Part shown: piece by piece, positions 21,050 through 34,700 of the stretch
Layout: each line of letters begins with the position of its first letter
Numbering within the stretch: the stretch's first letter is position 1
Origin: Patagioenas fasciata
Lineage: Eukaryota; Chordata; Aves; Columbiformes; Columbidae
DNA length: 64,000 nucleotides
Direction: 5' to 3'
Assembly: GCF_037038585.1 (NCBI RefSeq)
Contig: NC_092526.1
Location: forward strand, 42,543,501-42,607,500
Program-made: the position numbers and the translations under genes
Notes under the pieces: model-generated
Told to the model about the DNA's origin: nothing
What the model saw: only the letters and a program-made list of their open reading frames with translations
Database searches by the model: none

Positions 21050-22432
21050 TGTAGTTAACAAAACAAGAAAAAGAACCCTCCCATCATGGGGTTGAAGTTT
21101 CTTCTTTCCAGGTTTTCATTAGTGTTGCCCCCATATCTACCAAAAATTCTACTTGTTTGTTCTTTTGGGTTTCTTCTTCCCAATGCGGGAAGCACCACCC
21201 AGGCTGGTCCCCCAGAAGGACCAAAAGGTGATTGTGAAAAACAGAGTTTTCCAGGTTGCACCCGGGTTACTCTCCGTGGTGTTTCGCAGGCTTTCTTCAC
21301 TCTAGAATGGCAAATCCAGGCATTCTGTTCTCTAATATTGGTAGCAGTCAGGGGGTCTTGAAATGGACCTTCCTATTATGGTTTCAAAGTTCTCTGCAAA
21401 AGACTTCACATACTCGTCAGTAAAATGTGGCCCTCAATCAGAGGATCTAACAGCTGGGACTCCAAGCCTTGGTATTATTTTGTGTATCAATGTTCTAGTC
21501 ACCTCCTAAGCTTTTGCTGTCCTGGTAGGGAACGCTTCTGGCCAACCTGAAAAAACATCAGTTAATACCAACAAATATCGGTACCCCCCTTTTCCTGGGA
21601 GTTCTGAACAATCAGTTTGCCATTGTGGTCCAGGCCAATTCCCTTTCCCCATTTGACCCATTTCTAGCTTGGGCATATTTTTGGGATTAGTCTGGAGGCA
21701 AAGATCACACCGCTGTCACCTCTTCCACAGTGACAGACAAATCTCTAGCTCCTGTTTCCCTAATCAAATGTTTACGTAGTGGTTCTAGTCCCCAAGGCCC
21801 CTTCTTCTGTTCTTCCCTTCCTAAAGGCCAAACCAGATGAGAGGGGGTGGTAAGTTTTCCCTGGGGCGTTTGAGCCCACCCTTCCTTATGATGTGATTCC
21901 TTTAAATTTACGATGAGTTTCGATTCTCTTCAGTACACTCTGGCTTACCTGTTAAAGAGACCTGCCCACCAAGGACGAGAGCACTTTGTGTTTTTACCTT
22001 GTGCTGAGCCGTTTGGTTTGCCTCTCTGTCCGCCAGCCTTTTCTGATTCCGAGCTCACTTTCTGGTGCGCCTTAATGTGCATGATTGGCGTTTTCTTAGG
22101 AAGTTGAACTGCTTCAGTAGTTCCAATATCTCCTCCGCATGCTTGATCTGTTTGCCTCGAGAGTTCAAAAGTCCCTTTTCTTTCCAAATTGCTCTGTGCA
22201 CATGCACAGCCCTGAAAGCATCCTTGGAGTCAGTATAGATGCTAACAGTTTTACCTTGAGCTAGTTCCAGGGCAGAGTAAGGGCAATTATCTCTGCCTTT
22301 TGTGGGAAAGGATTTTTGGCAAAGGTCCAGATCACCTCAGGGCTGGCTGCTTCTGTCCATAAACCACTTTTGAGCGTTTTCAGTAGGAATGCCATCCACA
22401 TATTGTAGCGTCTGTCCCTCATCAGCCCATCA
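21050..22432 (-). pseudogene. Decayed pol (RNase H, integrase) of the old ERV
   Basis: Minus-strand translations, in several frames, show an RNase H segment near 22,330-22,100 (YTDSKDAFRAVHVHRAIWK) and integrase catalytic-core residues near 21,700-21,520 (GWPEAFPTRT). These resemble gammaretrovirus-type pol. There are many stops. The element ends abruptly at 22,432, where the sequence switches to intron 5 of the inverted CCDC42-like copy, so reverse transcriptase, gag and the 5' LTR are absent here. Confidence 0.75.
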
Positions 22433-24611
22433 GACACACAGCATGGTGATATGTCCCAGCAAAGATGCTGCTTCAGTGCTGGAGAGCCTGGCTTCCACAC
22501 TCCTTTGTTTTGCTAGGAAGAACCTGTCCTCACCCAGGGCTATGCTGGAGCTGGTTCAGCTTGGTGTGGTGGAAGCAGATCCAGGAACTACCACAGCTAC
22601 TCCTTGAGCAGCCCCATCTCTCTGCCAGCTCCTGCACCCCTCTTTCGAGTCGGTCCTCCAGATACCCCGATAGTTGACACCCTGGGGGCAGCGCATCCCA
22701 CCACCACCCGCCCAGACCACACGCTTTCCAGCTTTACCTGGTGGGACTCAACTCATGCAGCCTGGAGTATCCAGGAAGGGAATTTGGCAAGGCCCCCTCA
22801 GAGTGATGCAAAGGGAACAGAGGCCAGCAGAGCTGTGCGCGTTTCTACACATTCATGTGCCTTGGTACAGCCCAGATGACCACCAGTTGGGTCACTTTTG
22901 GACTTGTTTTAAGCCCAGACATAACCTGCTCCAGACCTGGTCTGTCATTTGTCATTCTGCACCCCCTGCTGCAGGGATGAAATGAGGCATCTCCTCCAAT
23001 TACAAAGTCTGCCACTGTGCCTTGCCATGACCATGTGGCTTCACCCAGCCAGGCCTTGGAGATCTTCCACTGCCCATCCCGCAGTTCCTCACCCAGAAGC
23101 GGACATCACTTTGAGCCTGCACAAAACGTCGTTGGAGCTGCTCCAGCTCATTTTGGCATTGCAGGATCTTAGCTGCTTTCTCTGCCTCATACTGATCCAG
23201 GAGCACCTTGGCTTGCTCCATCATTTCCCTGTCCTTCTCTTGGGACTGCTGCAGGTCCTTGCACGTCCTCACCAGCATCTTGTAGCGGGAAATGACGTCC
23301 TGGATGTCCTCAAACTGCAGCACAAGGATCCTGGATTTAGTAATGCCCCTGCCCTCCCCTCATGACTGCAAGTCTCATGCTGTTTGGCACCCTGTCCTGA
23401 CCAGGGACAACACCTCCCCCAGCTGAAAGATTTCCCCTCTTGGCGAGCCTGCTGCCCCAGTTGGTTTGTGAGCGTCGCCACATTTCCTGTTTGATGGCCC
23501 CATTGTGCCGGTCCCAGAGCTGCCACTGCCAGCAGCAAGGGGAGATGTTGTACCACCCCCCAGTGCTCTGATAGGAAAGAAACCACAAGTGCAGCTGCCA
23601 GGGCCAAGTCACCCAGCCATGGGAGTGGGGCAGCCAGGCCGCAGGAGTGCAAGCGATGCAGGGAGGGGCGCCCGCACACCCTTGAGAGAAGGCTCAGCTT
23701 TCCCGACAGCTGCCTGGGCTCCCATTCTCGGGCAGCTTGGCCCTTCTCCCAAACCATCCATGTCACGTGAAACAGTGACACAAAGGGGTCCCCATGCCCC
23801 TCAGCTCTGTGCTGTTCCCCCTTCTAACACTTTTTCTTGGGTTTTCTCAAGCCTTCATCTCCTTTTCTGCTTTTCCTCCCCTCACTCTGGTCCCCTTGGC
23901 TCACCTCGCTAGCAGGGAACCTCCTCCCATCCCACCTGAGGTGTCTGGGTTTGACCAAGTGTCATGATTTCCCTGGACTTGCCTTATCTCCTCCAGGTTT
24001 AACATCCACATACAGCCCTCCCTGAGGCCATGTTCTGTCTCTCATGTCCAAACTCACCTGTGGGGAGATCTTCACCACATCCTCCAGGTAGTTTTTGAAG
24101 ATGGAGTGCTTCTGCACTTGGCTGCTGAGCTTCTGGTGTTCCTTTTTCAGGGCTTCGAGTTTCTTCTTAGCCCTCAAAAGCTCCATCTCCTTTTGTGTTT
24201 TCTCCTCTCTTTCTCTCATGGCTTTCTTCAGAGCTTGGACTCGCAGCTGATCATCTTCCTAGTGATGTTTCCCCCACCAGGCGATCACACTGGTACTGGA
24301 CAAGCTCTCTGCTGCCCAAGCGCTATCAGGGCTTTCCCCATCTGCAGTACAAACCCCCATGCCCTGCCAGTCCTGTTCCTCACCCCGCCAGGTTCAAGGG
24401 AGGCTTGGACAGAAGTGCTGGCCCAAGACTGTCTCCCCAGGGGAGGTGAGAAGGTGGCGCTGTGGCTCAGGGTCACATCAGCGGAGCTGATCAGGAGCAG
24501 GCGTAACTTTAACCTCCTCAAAGATTTCTCCATGTAGGTTTTCAGCTGGTTCTTCTTGGCATGGAGTTTCCTCCACTGGCAGGCTATGTCAGCCATCTTT
24601 TCCTTAAAGGC
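22433..24611 (-). pseudogene. CCDC42: CCDC42-like gene fragment, inverted copy A1
   Basis: The segment mirrors 40,443-43,604 of the intact gene at high identity. Exon 3 is at 24,611-24,507, exon 4 at 24,258-24,058 (EREEKTQKEMELLRAKKK, same 201 bp), and exon 5 at 23,314-23,093 (same 222 bp, YKMLVRTCKDLQQS). Exons 1, 2, 6 and 7 are missing. Exon 3 has lost both splice signals: the acceptor AG is GG and the donor GT is TT. The introns are shorter than in the intact copy by two blocks (~640 and ~350 bp). This is a truncated pseudogene. The remaining exon frames are open, so decay is recent. Confidence 0.85.
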
Positions 24612-24649
24612 CCAGAACCCACCTTCATCGTCCTCCAGCACAGCTCAGC

Positions 24650-24979
24650 GCCTTCCGCGGCCCCTGACCAGGCACGCCCAGGTGCGGAGCAGCTGCCCGG
24701 CCAGGCTACCCAGAGAGCTCAGGGTGCGGCGCCGCCGCCCGCCCGCCGCTGCAAGATTGATTTCAAGACTGAAACCCCCCCAGCTCCCCCCTCCCCTGGG
24801 AAGGACCGTTTGTGGCAGTGGCAGTGACGGGGGGACATCACCTTGTAGAATCCCCCTGGACCCTGGGGGTGTCGAGGAAGGGAGGACGGGATAAGGGGGC
24901 CCCATAGGGGCTGTGCAAGAAGCCGGGCTGATTTTGGGAGCCGGAGGAGGGAAGCGCTTTCGGGGCTTCATCAGGGCTC
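24650..24979. other. GC-rich segment, no gene seen
   Basis: Part of this stretch (ggggctgtgcaagaagccgg and onwards, 24,905-24,960) resembles 16,905-16,960 and 57,625-57,680, so it is another piece of the shared duplicated sequence. No coding frame is supported. Confidence 0.5.
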
Positions 24980-25311
24980 TGGGACATGCAGAGGCAGGGG
25001 GCCCAGCGGCTGTGCCCCCTCAGTCCAGGGTGCCCCCATAGCCATGATCCGGGGGCCGACAGCTGCCTCCAGCCATCAATTTCTTTATTTGCCTCCCCTT
25101 TGCTCTCCAGCCCCGCTGCAGCGATGCTGGTGGGAGGGGGCACTAAGAAACCCCCCCACCCAGCACCCACCTCTGTGCTGCTGCTCCTTCTCTCTGGATT
25201 TATAATACATTAGATATATATTTTTAAAAAATGAGGGGAGGAAAGACCATCTAGAGGGTCTTGAGGGCCAGTGCCCTCCCCAAGAGTGTGTGCCCCCCCA
25301 CCCTAGGAGTA

Positions 25312-25944
<633 letters not shown>

Positions 25945-25973
25945 TCAGCAGAGCTGATCAGGAGCAGGCGTAC

Positions 25974-26078
25974 CTTTAACCTTCTCAAAGATTTCTCCAT
26001 GTAGCTTTTCAGCTGGTCCTTCTTGGCATGGAGTTCCCTCCACCGGCGGGCTATGTCGTTCGTCTTCTCCTTGAAGGC
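25974..26078 (-). pseudogene. CCDC42: Isolated CCDC42-like exon 3, copy A2
   Basis: A 105-bp exon with intact acceptor (minus ctgccag) and donor (aaag|gtacgc) encodes AFKEKTNDIARRWRELHAKK and onwards, matching exon 3 of the intact gene at 40,443-40,547. Neither neighbouring CCDC42 exon is present. Downstream on the minus strand the sequence passes within about 75 bases into the UBALD2-like fragment. Confidence 0.85.
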
Positions 26079-26099
26079 CTGGCAGCACCAGAGCGAGAA

Positions 26100-29000
26100 G
26101 ATTTAGACTGAAGTCGGTGATACAAGTGAGAGAATGAGAGAAAATGGAATGCTGTTATTGTGGAAATGTGGGATATTTACCCCGAGGACGGTAACTGTTA
26201 GAAATGACTAAAGGAAGAAAACTCAATACACTTAGGAAAATCAGAGGGGCTGAAAATATTTGTGGTGTTTCTTTTTTGTGGGGCAACTTGTTTAAATCGC
26301 AAAGGGGCATGTAATTGGTAAAGTAGGAGGTAATGAGGTCTAGTTTTTAGTAAAAACAAAAGCTACCCTATCCCTTCTAAATTCTACCCTAAAAAGATCT
26401 AAAACTGAAGAAAGAGTTGTAATAAATGGGGTAGCAGGGAGGAAGGAGAGACAATTATGAATAAATTCCTATCTGTGATAATAAGAATTAAAAGTGTATG
26501 GGGAAGGAATATATTAGTGGAAGATTCCCCAGCTTATTTATTAGAGAAAAATGTTTTACAGGCTCTGGGTGTGGAAGCACAGTTACTGCCTGGGGGGGTG
26601 ATAAGGAGAAAATTTGAGAGCTATTCTATTACCTGGAAGCTTGTGTTGGTTTTGGCCAGGGTGGAGTTAATGTTCTTTGTGGTACCTGGTATGGGACTAT
26701 GTTTTTTGATTCGTGCTAAAAACAGTGTTGATAATACAGAGATGTTTTTGGTACTGTTGAGCAATGCTTGCACAGGGTGGCCTGTTCTGCCTCCCACACT
26801 GCTCCACCAGCAAGTGGGCTGGGGGGAAGCGACAGCCAGTGGCACACTTATCTAAGCTCTTAGACCCAGGGTCTTGAGTGTATGCAAACTGCAGCAGTCA
26901 CCGCTCTTCTGGTGAAAGAAAGCAGGAAATTAAACCCTGCTACTTTCCTGTGGAGAGATGACAATGGGCTGCACCTCCTCATAGATGGGACTTCAGGGAT
27001 AATTCAGGGGAAAAGACACAATGGGTGTGCCATCGTTGAAGGTGTGAGTGGTGAAATACGAAACGGGCAGGTTACCTAATAACTGGTCAGCTCAAACATG
27101 CCAGGTATACGCTGTCAATCAGGCACTGCAAGTGTTAGATGGAAAAGAAGGTACCATCTGTAATGGTTCTAGATATGCATTTGGAGTAGTGCACACCTTT
27201 GGGAAAATCTGGGAAGAATGGGGTCTAATCAATAGCAAAGGGAAAGAATTGGTTCGGGAAGAACCAGTTGGACAAGTGTTACATAATCTGATGTCACCAA
27301 TAGAAGTGGCTGTAGTACATGATGTCCATTAGGACATCAGAGGGGAAACTCCTTTTGTGTCAGGGGAAATTGGTTATCAGATGAAATGGCCTGAGAAGCA
27401 GCCTTAAAACCTGAAGTAATAACTGTAAGTTATCTCACGCTTGAGGTCCTGGCCTCACAGGAAATTCCAGTTTTTGATGAAAAATAAGAAGTCCTCCAAG
27501 AATTAGGAGCCAGGGAACAGAGTGGGAAATGGGTACTCCCAGATGGTAGAGAAATGTTAAATAAGCAAATCATGAGGGAGGTATTAGCGATTCTACATCA
27601 GGAGAGTTATTGGGGAACACAAGCAATGTGTGACGTAATACGGGAATTTATACTATAGCCAAGCAAATTTGTGAAAGATGGGTGGTTTGTAAGAGAATAA
27701 ATAAAAAGGCACTTAAAAAGCAGCCTGCAGGAGGGCAGGGTCCAAGTTTACAACTCTCTCAAAATATTCAAGGTGATTTGCCTGTAGCTGGTCGAATTAA
27801 ATACATACTAGTGTTGGTTGATCACCTTGCCAGATGGGGAGAAGCTTTCCTCCTGAGCACTGCCGCAGCAGCAGTGGTAGCAAAAGTTTAATAATAGGTG
27901 GACCTCCACAGTTTGAAACTAAGGATTTATTTCTCAAAAACTGTATACTCGGGTTGTCTTGCCTATCTTCTCTCAGGCACAAGGCCTTCTGGCACAAACT
28001 CTGCCTTTAGAGTTTGCAGCTCACAAGTTTCAGCCTGAAAACTGGGTCCTGGTCAAATCCTGGAAAGAAACGGAAGCTTCAGCCAGATTGGGAAGTAGCA
28101 TTTCAAGTTCTGCTGCTCACCGAGACAGTGGTACAACCAGCTGAGAAAGGGTGGACTCATTAGACATGCATTAAAGAGCCAATCGAACCTCCAAAGGACA
28201 ATGACGAGTGGCAAGTATTGACAACTGACGACCCCCTTCGACTAAAGATACAGAGATGAAAATGAAATGAAACTTTTGGGGATTGTTAATCCTGTGTATG
28301 TAGAATTTACAAATGGGTTACTTAACAAACATCACTGAAACTAAAGGTTCCCTAACAATTTGAGTAGATGATTGCCACATCCTTAACTGTAGGGATGTAC
28401 AGAGCTAAAGAGAATTGAGTTATGAAAAGAAACGTGTCCAAGGGGACTGAGTCTAAGGATGATTTAAATAAGTGCACAGTTTTTGTTGCTGTCTCTCATT
28501 GCCCCTCCTGGTACAGTGTTATTTGGACCACAGAATTTAGGGGATGGACAGTGAGCAATGAACGGTTATAGAGTTGAAAAGAAAAATTACCCTATCTAAA
28601 GGACAATCTCTCCCAGGATGTGAGTCTCTGCAGTGCAACCCTTTGCTAATTGCAAGACAGAGAGCAGATGATTCAGTAAGTGGGGTTTATGGATCACAAA
28701 TAGACATTAGTAGAAAAGATGCCCTGGGAAGGTTCAAAATATATGGAGGTACAAATGCCTGGGTAGAATGGATCAAATATATGGTGCAAAGCCTAAACAA
28801 GAGCAATTGCTATGCCTGTGCAGCAGGAAGGCCTGTGGCCCAAGTGGTACCCTTCCCTCTGGGGTGGAGCGAAGATTGACAGGGGATGGAGTGCATCTTA
28901 GCCTTATGCCAAGACTCTACAGCATGGAGAAATAAGTCATGTCATACTCTCTCCCTACTATTTCCAGCTTTGCAGGGAAAAATATAAAAATTCCCCTGGC

Positions 29001-29925
29001 ATTTTCAGGAATAATTGGAAATCATACTGCCCGTCTCTCATGACGGGGCAGGAATGATACCAAGTTCCTAGGAACATGAGTAGATGTGCAGAGACACGGG
29101 AAGTTGGTCCTCATATGTCCTCAAATGCTTCTTGAGTGGATCTTTGGTGGTACTGTGGGAAGATGACACTTCATTCCATTTTATCCCCCACTGGGAAGGT
29201 ACCTGTGACGTCGTACAATTGGAAATTCCTTTTACCCTGGCATTTGAACACTGTGATCCATCAGGGCAACAGAAAAAGGAGTTTAGGGCTTTCCTCTGAT
29301 GACAGGGTTTATTTCAATTAGATTGGGGTCCCCAGAGGAGTCCCCAAGGAACACAAAGCAAGAAGTCAAGTTAGCTGCGGGTTCTGAGTCCGTTTTGTTT
29401 TGGTAGGTAACTACAAATAAGAATGTAGACGGGATAAATAACATTTATTTGTAAGTTATACTAGACAAGCAGCTAAAGGAATCACCAAACAATTAGATGC
29501 TACTAGTAGAATGGCATGGGAAAATAACATGGTCCCAGATACGATGTTGGCAGAAAAAGGTGATACATGTCTAACCACAACTTCAGCAGAAGAATTGGCT
29601 GAGAATTCAGGTGTAGATAGTCCACTCATGGGATTGTTAGAATCTTGGTTTGGAAAATTGAGAGAAATTACTTCTTTAATCGTAGTAACAGAAGCACTGA
29701 TTTCTATAGTGTGCTACATCATTCTGTGTCTGCGAGGACTTGTTCAACACCATACTGAGACAGCTCTACCAAAGCAAGTGCCTTTAGGGCCACTGCCATG
29801 CTCAGATAAAATGATCCTGCTAAAAGAACAAGAAGAAAGAAGGAACAGCAAATGCATAACTCCAGAAGAAAAACGTGAAATCATCTTGTCTAGGCTTGAA
29901 GCCTCCTATAGAACTGTATCATAAG
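26100..29925 (+). pseudogene. Decayed class I ERV: gag/pro/pol/env remnants
   Basis: The plus strand carries, in the right order and with many stops: a possible zinc-knuckle trace near 26,140, protease-like sequence to about 26,640, RNase H-like sequence (LLIDGTSGIIQGKRHNG, then FGVVHTFGKIWEEWG) at 26,960-27,240, an integrase zinc-domain-like stretch near 27,540-27,640, and an envelope transmembrane subunit at 29,511-29,924. The last retains 137 open codons with a hydrophobic anchor (ITSLIVVTEALISIVCYII). No LTR could be recognised at either end. The element is much older than the proviruses at 30,736 and 47,525. Confidence 0.7.
26637..26860 (+). mobile_element. LTR-like fragment inside the decayed ERV
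   Basis: The stretch from ttgtgttggttttggccagg to the GC-rich end (gcacagggtggcctgttctg, then accagcaagtgggctggggg) interrupts the protease-pol remnants. It resembles a common bird ERVL-type LTR family. Its borders are approximate and no target duplication is visible. Confidence 0.4.
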
Positions 29926-29940
29926 AAAGTGCAAAACCTC

Positions 29941-30735
29941 CTCCATTTCAGTCCTGCAGCTCGGAACTACTTTTACCTCTTCCCTCCCTTTGTCCTGCTC
30001 CCTTCGCTTTCTCCCTTTGTTCCATATCCTTCTTTCCGACTTGTCTCTTGGAGACTTTTGGCCACGCTGGACCCAAGTCTGGGGATGTTTTTGCAGCTTT
30101 TCAGAGGCCTCGCTGCTGACAGGGGGGACAGCAGGCAGTGACAGGCCCGGGGCTGACAGGCTCCCCCTCTCCTAGGGGGCACTCGGCTACCACACCCAAC
30201 TGACATAGAACCTTTGTCACAATGCCCGCTACCGTGGTGAGGATGCGGGCACTCTGCGGGTGACAGGGACACAGCAGGACTTGGTGTCAGCTCAGCAATT
30301 TCTCAGTTCCCCAAAGAAGCTGAATTCTGCAAATTGCTGCTGTTGCTGTTGAAATGATGTCATCAGGTGGGTGTTTTGGTGTAATACACTGAAAACCAGA
30401 GCAGAAATGCTGAAATATTCCCATGGTATGCATGGTCTTAGGAGCAAAGCACCGTGACTCAGCCTAAGTAGATCTGCCGCTTATTCTTTTGTACTGCCAG
30501 CAGATTGTGGAAGTAGAGTATAAAAGCCATCCTTATGGAGAGATCTTTGTGTTTTAGCCTTGTCTAAGTGTCTCAAGTAGCCGGGGTTTCTGTTTGGGCC
30601 TAATCCATCACGTCTGATGGCTTTCCTCCTCATCTCAAAATGAATGTGGTACAAAATATGTAACCAAGGAAATGTCCTTTGGCCTCGCCTTGCCTTGCCT
30701 TGCCTTATTTCCTTCTCCTTTTCTCTGTCCCAGCC
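29941..30735. repeat. ~0.89-kb tandem (macrosatellite-like) unit, left part
   Basis: The phrase cctccatttcagtcctgca occurs at about 29,941 and again at about 37,697. Removing the provirus between them leaves a period near 886 bp. The same unit recurs inverted at 63,111-64,000 with a period near 889 bp. It includes a TATA-like tataaaagcc near 30,518 and a (ccttg)n run. No coding frame is supported. Confidence 0.75.
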
Positions 30736-31387
30736 TGTCAAGGGTTAGGATTGTGGGGTGACAATCAAACCCTGGCAGATGTATTGTTAACCTCCTCTCC
30801 CCCCACTTCCCCCTTTTGCCCCTCCCTCTCCCCCCTTCACACTCAGGACAGGCGATTGGGAGGGAAAGAAGGACAGAGAGAAGAGAGTTGGAAAAGTTAA
30901 AGATGTTTTACTAATGCTACTAATAAGAATAGAGAAAATAATACAAAATATACAAAACCAATCTTGTAAGTCTCAGCAACTGCAGAGCCAGCACCCAAAG
31001 TCCTGGATTAGGCTCTGTAGCCAACCGGAGCTGGATTCAGTCTGTCACTAGGCCTCAGTTCACAGGGACGACCAGCAAGGTCCTCTCCTAATGTCAGCCA
31101 TGAGGAAAAAAGGGAAAAAGGAACGAGATCCTCGTGATCTCCCACTTTTATATGAAGTATTCATGTAAATGGAACGTTATACACCGTTGGTCAGTCTCTC
31201 GGTCATCAGTTTTCTCGTTGCCCCTCTCGCGAGATGTCCATCCGTGCTTATCAATAAGTTTGCATTCCATTGCTGGGTTTAACCAAAACATGTGTTGGGT
31301 TCTCCAGGAAAATGCAGCTAACATGAAGGCTTTAGCTGACAGGCAAATTCACTAAACGAGAAACTTGTTTTTAACAAAGCCAGGACA
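30736..31387 (-). mobile_element. 3' LTR of the ERVL provirus
   Basis: The 652-bp LTR has TG...CA ends (minus TGTCCTGGC...TTGACA). A TATA box (minus catataaaag) lies near 31,150. It is preceded on the minus strand by the purine tract aaggggtggaa (31,398-31,388). Confidence 0.93.
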
Positions 31388-31766
31388 TTCCACCCCTTAT
31401 AATATGCCTTTCACTGAATACTTAAACCTTATCAATACAATCTATCAATACAATCTAATTAATCACTACTACTATATATATATATACATATGTACATATA
31501 TACACAGGAGTAATTAATCAGTGGACCATCCTTTGAAAAGTTCATTAAGTTCATTTTGTCACAACAGTCTCCCAGGGCAGGAAAAATGGTCCAAGTGCAT
31601 CTCATGACCACTGTTTGTGGGTGAAGGACACCAACTTCGAAGAAGGTGTCGGGCGCCACTCGAAGAAGCTAGCTCTAGTTTTATCACCATTGTCTTGATC
31701 TGAAAGAGACTTATTAAACATTGTTAGTGCGGCAATTCACATCATACAGTTCAGCATTGCATATTT

Positions 31767-34700
31767 TCACCTAAAATCAAATCCATCCTTAAGCATCACC
31801 CACCAGGTGCTGCCAGGTCCCTGGGCAAAAACAATCCCACGAATAGGTTTGCCTTTGCCTGAGGCAGGACTAACCCAGACTGCCTTTCCTAAGATATTTT
31901 TCATGTGTACTACAGGAACTTTATCTCCTTCTACAGTCCGTAGAATTTCTGATTGGGCAGGCCCGGCTCGATTGGTTGATCCCCTAGTGTTGACCAACCA
32001 AGTGGCTTTTGCTAAATGTGAATCCCAGTTTTTAAAGGTTCCACCACCAAGTGCCTTTAGTGTAGTTTTTAACAAACCATTGTACCTTTCAATTTTTCCA
32101 GAGGCTGGTGCATGATATGGAATATGATATACCCACTCAATACCATGTTCTTTGGTCCAATTGTCTATAATACTGTTTTTGAAATGAGTACCATAGTCTG
32201 ATTCAATTCTTTCTGGCGTACCGTGCCACCAAAGGACTTGCTTCTCAAGGCCCAAGATAGTATTTCGGGCTGTAACATGAGGTAAGGCATATGTTTCCAA
32301 CCATCCAGTGGTTGCTTCCACCATTGTAAGTACATAACGCTTACCTTGACGTGTTTGTGGAAGTGTAGTATAATCAATCTGCCAAGCTTCTCCATACTTA
32401 TACTTTAACCATCGCCCCCCATACCATACAGGTTTTAACCATTTTGCTTGTTTGATTTCGGCGCAAGTTTCACATTCATGAATAACCTGTGAAATAGTGT
32501 CCATAGTTAAATCCACCCCTCGATCACGAGCCCATTTGTATGTTGCATCTCCACCTTGATGCCCTGAAGCATCATGGGCCCACCGAGCTAGGAAAAGTTC
32601 ACCTTTATGTTGCCAGTCCAAGTCCACCTCAGCTACTTGAATCTTAGCAGCTTGATCTGTTTGTTGGTTGTTTAGATGTTCCTCGGTGGTTCGACTTTTA
32701 GGCACATGAGCATCTACATGACGAACTTTCACAGGCAGGCTCTCTAGCCGCGCAGCAATGTCTTGCCACAGTGTGGCAGCCCAAATGGGTTTACCTCTGC
32801 GCTGCCAGTTGCTTTTCTTCCATTGCTGTAGCCACCCCCACAAGGCATTTGCTACCATCCATGAGTCAGTACAGAGATAAAGTATTGGCCACTTCTCTCG
32901 TTCAGTAATGTCCAAAGCCAGCTGGATGGCTTTCACTTCTGCAAACTGACTGGATTCACCTTGTCCTTCAGTGGCTTCTGTAACTTGTCGTGTGGGACTC
33001 CACACAGCAGCTTTCACGTTCAATGTTTTCCTACAAGACGACAGGATGCATCTGTGAACAGTGCATACTGCTTATCAGTCTCTGAAAGCGTATTATATGG
33101 TGGTGCTTCTTCAGCACGTTTTACTTCCTCCTCATCTGGAGACATCCCAAAGTCTTTGCTTTCTGGCCAGTCTGTAATAACTTCTAATATCCCTGGACGG
33201 CTGGGACTTCCAATTCGAGCTCGTTGTGTGATCAGTGCATTCCATTTACTCCATGTAACCTTGGTTGCATGATGTGGAGAGGGAACCGTCCCTTTGAACA
33301 TCCAGCTCAGCACCGGCAGTCGAGGTGCAGGAGGAGCTGTGCTTCAGTGCCCATCACTTCTGAAGCAGCTCGAACTCCTTCATATGCTGCTAGTATCTCC
33401 TTTTCAGTTGGAGTGTAGTTGGCCTCAGATCCTTTGTATCCTCGACTCCAAAAACCTAAGGGTCGACCTCGGGTTTCTCCTGGTGCTTTCTGCCAGAGGC
33501 TCCAGGTAAGTCCATTATCTCCGGCTGCAATGTAGAGCATATTTTTAACATCTAGTCCAGTTTGGACTGGTCCAAGGGCCACCGCATGAGTTATCTCACG
33601 CTTAATTTGTTCAAAGGCTTGTCGTTGTTCAGGGCCCCACTCAAATTTGTTCTTTTTACGAGTCACTCAATAGAGAGGCTCACAGTGTGGCTGTAGTCAG
33701 GAATATGCATTCTCCAAAAACCTACAACGCCCCAGAAAGTCTGTGTCTCCTTTTTATTAGTAGGTGGAGACATTGCTGCAATTTTGTTGATCACATCCAT
33801 TGGGATCTGACGACGGCCATCTTGCCATTTTATTCCTAAAAACTGGATCTCTCATGCAGGTCCCTTGACCTTGCTTCGTTTTATGGCAAAACCAGCATCC
33901 AAAAGAATATGAATTATTCTCTCACCTTTCTCGAAGACTTCTTTCGCTGTGTCGCCCCATACGATGATGTCATCAATATATTGCAAGTGTTCTGGAGCTT
34001 CACCTTGCTCCAGCGTGGTCTGGATCAGTCCATGGCAGATAGTAGGGCTGTGTTTCCACCCCTGGGGCAAGCGATTCCATGTGTACTGGATGCCCCTCCA
34101 GGTGAAAGCAAACTGCGGCCTGCACTCTGCTGCTACAGGAATAGAGAAAAATGCATGAGCAATGTCAATTGTAGCATCGCACTTCACTGCCTTTGACTGC
34201 AGTTCAAATTGCAGTTCTAGCATGTCAGGCACAGCAGCACTCAGTGGTGGTGTAACTTCATTCAGGCCACGATAGCCTACAGTTAGTCTCCACTCGTCAT
34301 TAGACTTACGCACTGGCCAGATTGGGCTGTTAAAAGGTGAGCGAGTCTTACTGATCACACCCTGGCTTTCCAATTGACGGATCGGCTTCTGGATAGGAAT
34401 CACAGAGTCTCGATTGGTGCGATATTGCCGGCGATGCACCGTCGTGGTAGGAATTGGCACCTGCTGATCGTCAACCATCAGCAGTCCTACAACAGAAGGG
34501 TCATCTGAAAGACCAGGCAAAACAGACAGCTGTTCAATTTTCTCAGTGTCCACAGCTGCTATACCAAATGCCCACCTATACCCTTTTGGGTCCTTAAAAT
34601 ACCCTCTCCTGAGGTGGTCTATACCAAGGATGCACGGAGCATCTGGACCAGTCACAATGGGATGCTTTTGCCAGTTTTTTCCAGTTATGCTCATTTCAGC

